This document shows positions 5,864 through 6,234 of a DNA stretch of 6,234 nt, piece by piece. The stretch is from an uncultured Collinsella sp. (GTDB lineage: Bacteria > Actinomycetota > Coriobacteriia > Coriobacteriales > Coriobacteriaceae): contig CALBOJ010000044.1 in assembly GCA_937896835.1 (NCBI GenBank), positions 1 through 6,234 on the forward strand, read 5' to 3'. Under the pieces are notes generated by a model, which was not told the DNA's origin, did no database searches, and saw only the letters and a list, made by a program, of their open reading frames with translations. The position numbers and the translations under genes were made by a program. Each line of letters opens with the position of its first letter. Position 1 is the first letter of the stretch.

Positions 5864-5928
5864 TCCCAACTCTCGCGTGGTCTTGGGACAATGCGTACAC
5901 CACCGAGCGTACGCCCCTAGAGGACCAC
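5864..5928 (-). promoter_or_regulatory. rplC leader with two competing folds
   Basis: Fold 1: GTGGTC (5928-5923) pairs with GACCAC (5882-5877), GGG with CCC (5917-5915 with 5887-5885), and GCGTAC with GTACGC (5914-5909 with 5898-5893), a long stem just before rplC. Fold 2: TCCCAA (5888-5883) pairs with TTGGGA (5869-5864), a six-pair hairpin that hides the GGGA ribosome binding site of rplC. The CCC and adjacent bases are used in both, so the folds are largely exclusive. Such a switch would suit autogenous control of the S10-type operon. Pairing is seen in the sequence; function is inferred. Confidence 0.5.
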
Positions 5929-5952
5929 TACTTACACGACGTGCTCCCCAGT

Positions 5953-5980
5953 CTTGTATTGCGCCCGGACTACCTGACAA
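5953..5980 (-). promoter_or_regulatory. Candidate promoter for rplC
   Basis: On the minus strand TTGTCA (5980-5975, five of six with TTGACA) is followed after 16 bases by TACAAG (5958-5953, four of six with TATAAT). Transcription would start near 5946 and give a leader of about 90 bases that includes the whole 5928-5864 switch. The -10 match is modest, and the rival TATACT in the repeat at 6046-6041 is the better -10 but lacks a clear -35. The region also lies inside a possible bulged RNA hairpin (6004-5967). Confidence 0.4.
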
Positions 5981-6004
5981 CCCTATTAAGCAGGCATTTT
6001 GTCC
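5967..6004 (-). other. Bulged hairpin in the rplC upstream region
   Basis: In minus-strand RNA, GGAC (6004-6001) pairs with GTCC (5970-5967). After an AAAA bulge, TGCCTG (5996-5991) pairs with CAGGTA (5976-5971), with one G-U pair, around a 14-base loop. It would be transcribed only if the promoter lies upstream, for example at the repeat near 6041. It overlaps the -35 of the alternative promoter, so at most one interpretation applies to a given transcript. Confidence 0.35.
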
Positions 6005-6040
6005 AGCCAGAATACTCCCCTGGTTTCACACAGCTGTTTA

Positions 6041-6066
6041 GTATACACGGCTGCGGGCGTATCCAT
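6041..6066 (-). repeat. 26-base repeated element, copy upstream of rplC
   Basis: This is the partner of the element at 4176-4201, with three differences in 26 bases and the same orientation relative to the downstream gene. On the minus strand it ends in CCGTG TATACT, which is five of six with a sigma-70 -10 box. No TTGACA-like box lies 16-18 bases upstream; the conserved TGGATA (TGGACA in the other copy) is only 14 bases away. It starts 185 bases before the rplC start. If it were the promoter, the leader would be about 178 bases, close to the size of the E. coli S10 leader. Confidence 0.7.
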
Positions 6067-6182
6067 CGAGATTCATATTTCACTCACATTGTTTACGCAG
6101 GTAAAGTGCGTGGCACGTTCCCAGTGTGCGGCGGAGGGGGCGGGCCTGAGACATATTAAGGTTGCTGCTCTACAGTCCTGCT

Positions 6183-6219
6183 CACGACGGAGAGCACATT
6201 AAGTGCTCTCCTGTTCGTG
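6183..6219. other. Perfect inverted repeat near the window edge
   Basis: GGAGAGCAC (6189-6197) and GTGCTCTCC (6203-6211) form a perfect 9-bp stem with a five-base ATTAA loop. CACGA (6183-6187) and TCGTG (6215-6219) add 5 bp after a small internal loop. Neither side has a T-run, so it is not a clear intrinsic terminator. It may mark the end of an upstream gene beyond the window or a protein-binding palindrome. Confidence 0.6.
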
Positions 6220-6234
6220 CGGAACTCGCGACAA

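Larger units (their letters stand above)
5857..6234. other. Non-coding region upstream of rplC, no rpsJ
   Basis: This stretch of 378 bases holds no convincing gene on either strand. The short open frames across it (for example minus 5980-5795 and plus 5999-6202) match no protein I recognise, and the first runs into rplC in another frame. I looked for S10 (about 102 residues, basic N-terminus) and did not find it. From the far end toward rplC it contains a hairpin (6219-6183), a small TTTAC/GTAAA hairpin (6105-6092), the 26-base repeat (6066-6041), a bulged hairpin (6004-5967), a candidate promoter (5980-5953) and the leader stem next to rplC. Its length and content fit a promoter region with a long 5' leader. 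Confidence 0.75.

Noticed and set aside
5893..5914. Possible further degenerate copy of the 26-base element in the rplC leader
   Set aside because: Only a loose match (GTACAC and GAGCGT parts) that needs gaps; it is better explained as the GCGTAC/GTACGC stem.
6091..6120. Promoter reading TTTACC, 17 bases, TGAAAT on the minus strand
   Set aside because: Four of six matches in each box is near what chance gives in this sequence, and better candidates lie closer to rplC.
5365..6159. Plus-strand frame crossing rplC into the upstream region
   Set aside because: Most of it lies antisense to rplC, and the part beyond 5857 resembles no protein and has no ribosome binding site that I can see.
6183..6219. 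Intrinsic terminator at the window edge
   Set aside because: The stem is strong but no T-run follows on either strand, so it is listed only as an inverted repeat.

Overview
The window is a conserved ribosomal-protein gene cluster, read entirely on the minus strand from high to low coordinates. Twelve intact genes run in the order rplC, rplD, rplW, rplB, rpsS, rplV, rpsC, rplP, rpmC, rpsQ, rplN, rplX (L3-L4-L23-L2-S19-L22-S3-L16-L29-S17-L14-L24). This is the classical S10 operon without rpsJ, followed by the first two genes of the spc operon. GC-rich coding DNA, strong AGGAGG-type ribosome binding sites and the wording of the L2, L3 and L4 proteins suggest a high-GC Gram-positive bacterium. 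My best guess is a Coriobacteriia member such as Collinsella; this rests on recalled protein similarity and was not searched.

Layout along transcription: 6234-5857 is a 378-base non-coding stretch with a repeat copy, hairpins and a candidate promoter. Next come rplC-rplD-rplW (5856-4275), a 179-base structured gap (4274-4096), and rplB-rpsS-rplV-rpsC-rplP-rpmC-rpsQ (4095-874) packed with gaps of -1 to 32 bases. A 118-base gap (873-756) containing a long hairpin lies at the classical S10/spc boundary. Then come rplN-rplX (755-68), and a rho-independent terminator (41-8) directly after rplX, where rplE would usually follow.

The proteins assemble the large subunit around the peptide exit tunnel (L4, L22, L23, L29), the peptidyl-transferase surroundings (L2, L3, L16) and the subunit interface (L14), together with parts of the small-subunit head and body (S3, S19, S17). 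No exotic system is visible. The new-looking material is in the three long gaps. A 26-base element is repeated upstream of both rplC and rplB (23/26 identical). The rplC and rplB leaders can each fold so that the ribosome binding site is paired. All three gaps contain the hexamer GTATAC, which I did not notice in the coding sequence. Together these suggest three separately controlled units with possible translational feedback. That is an inference from manual folding only.
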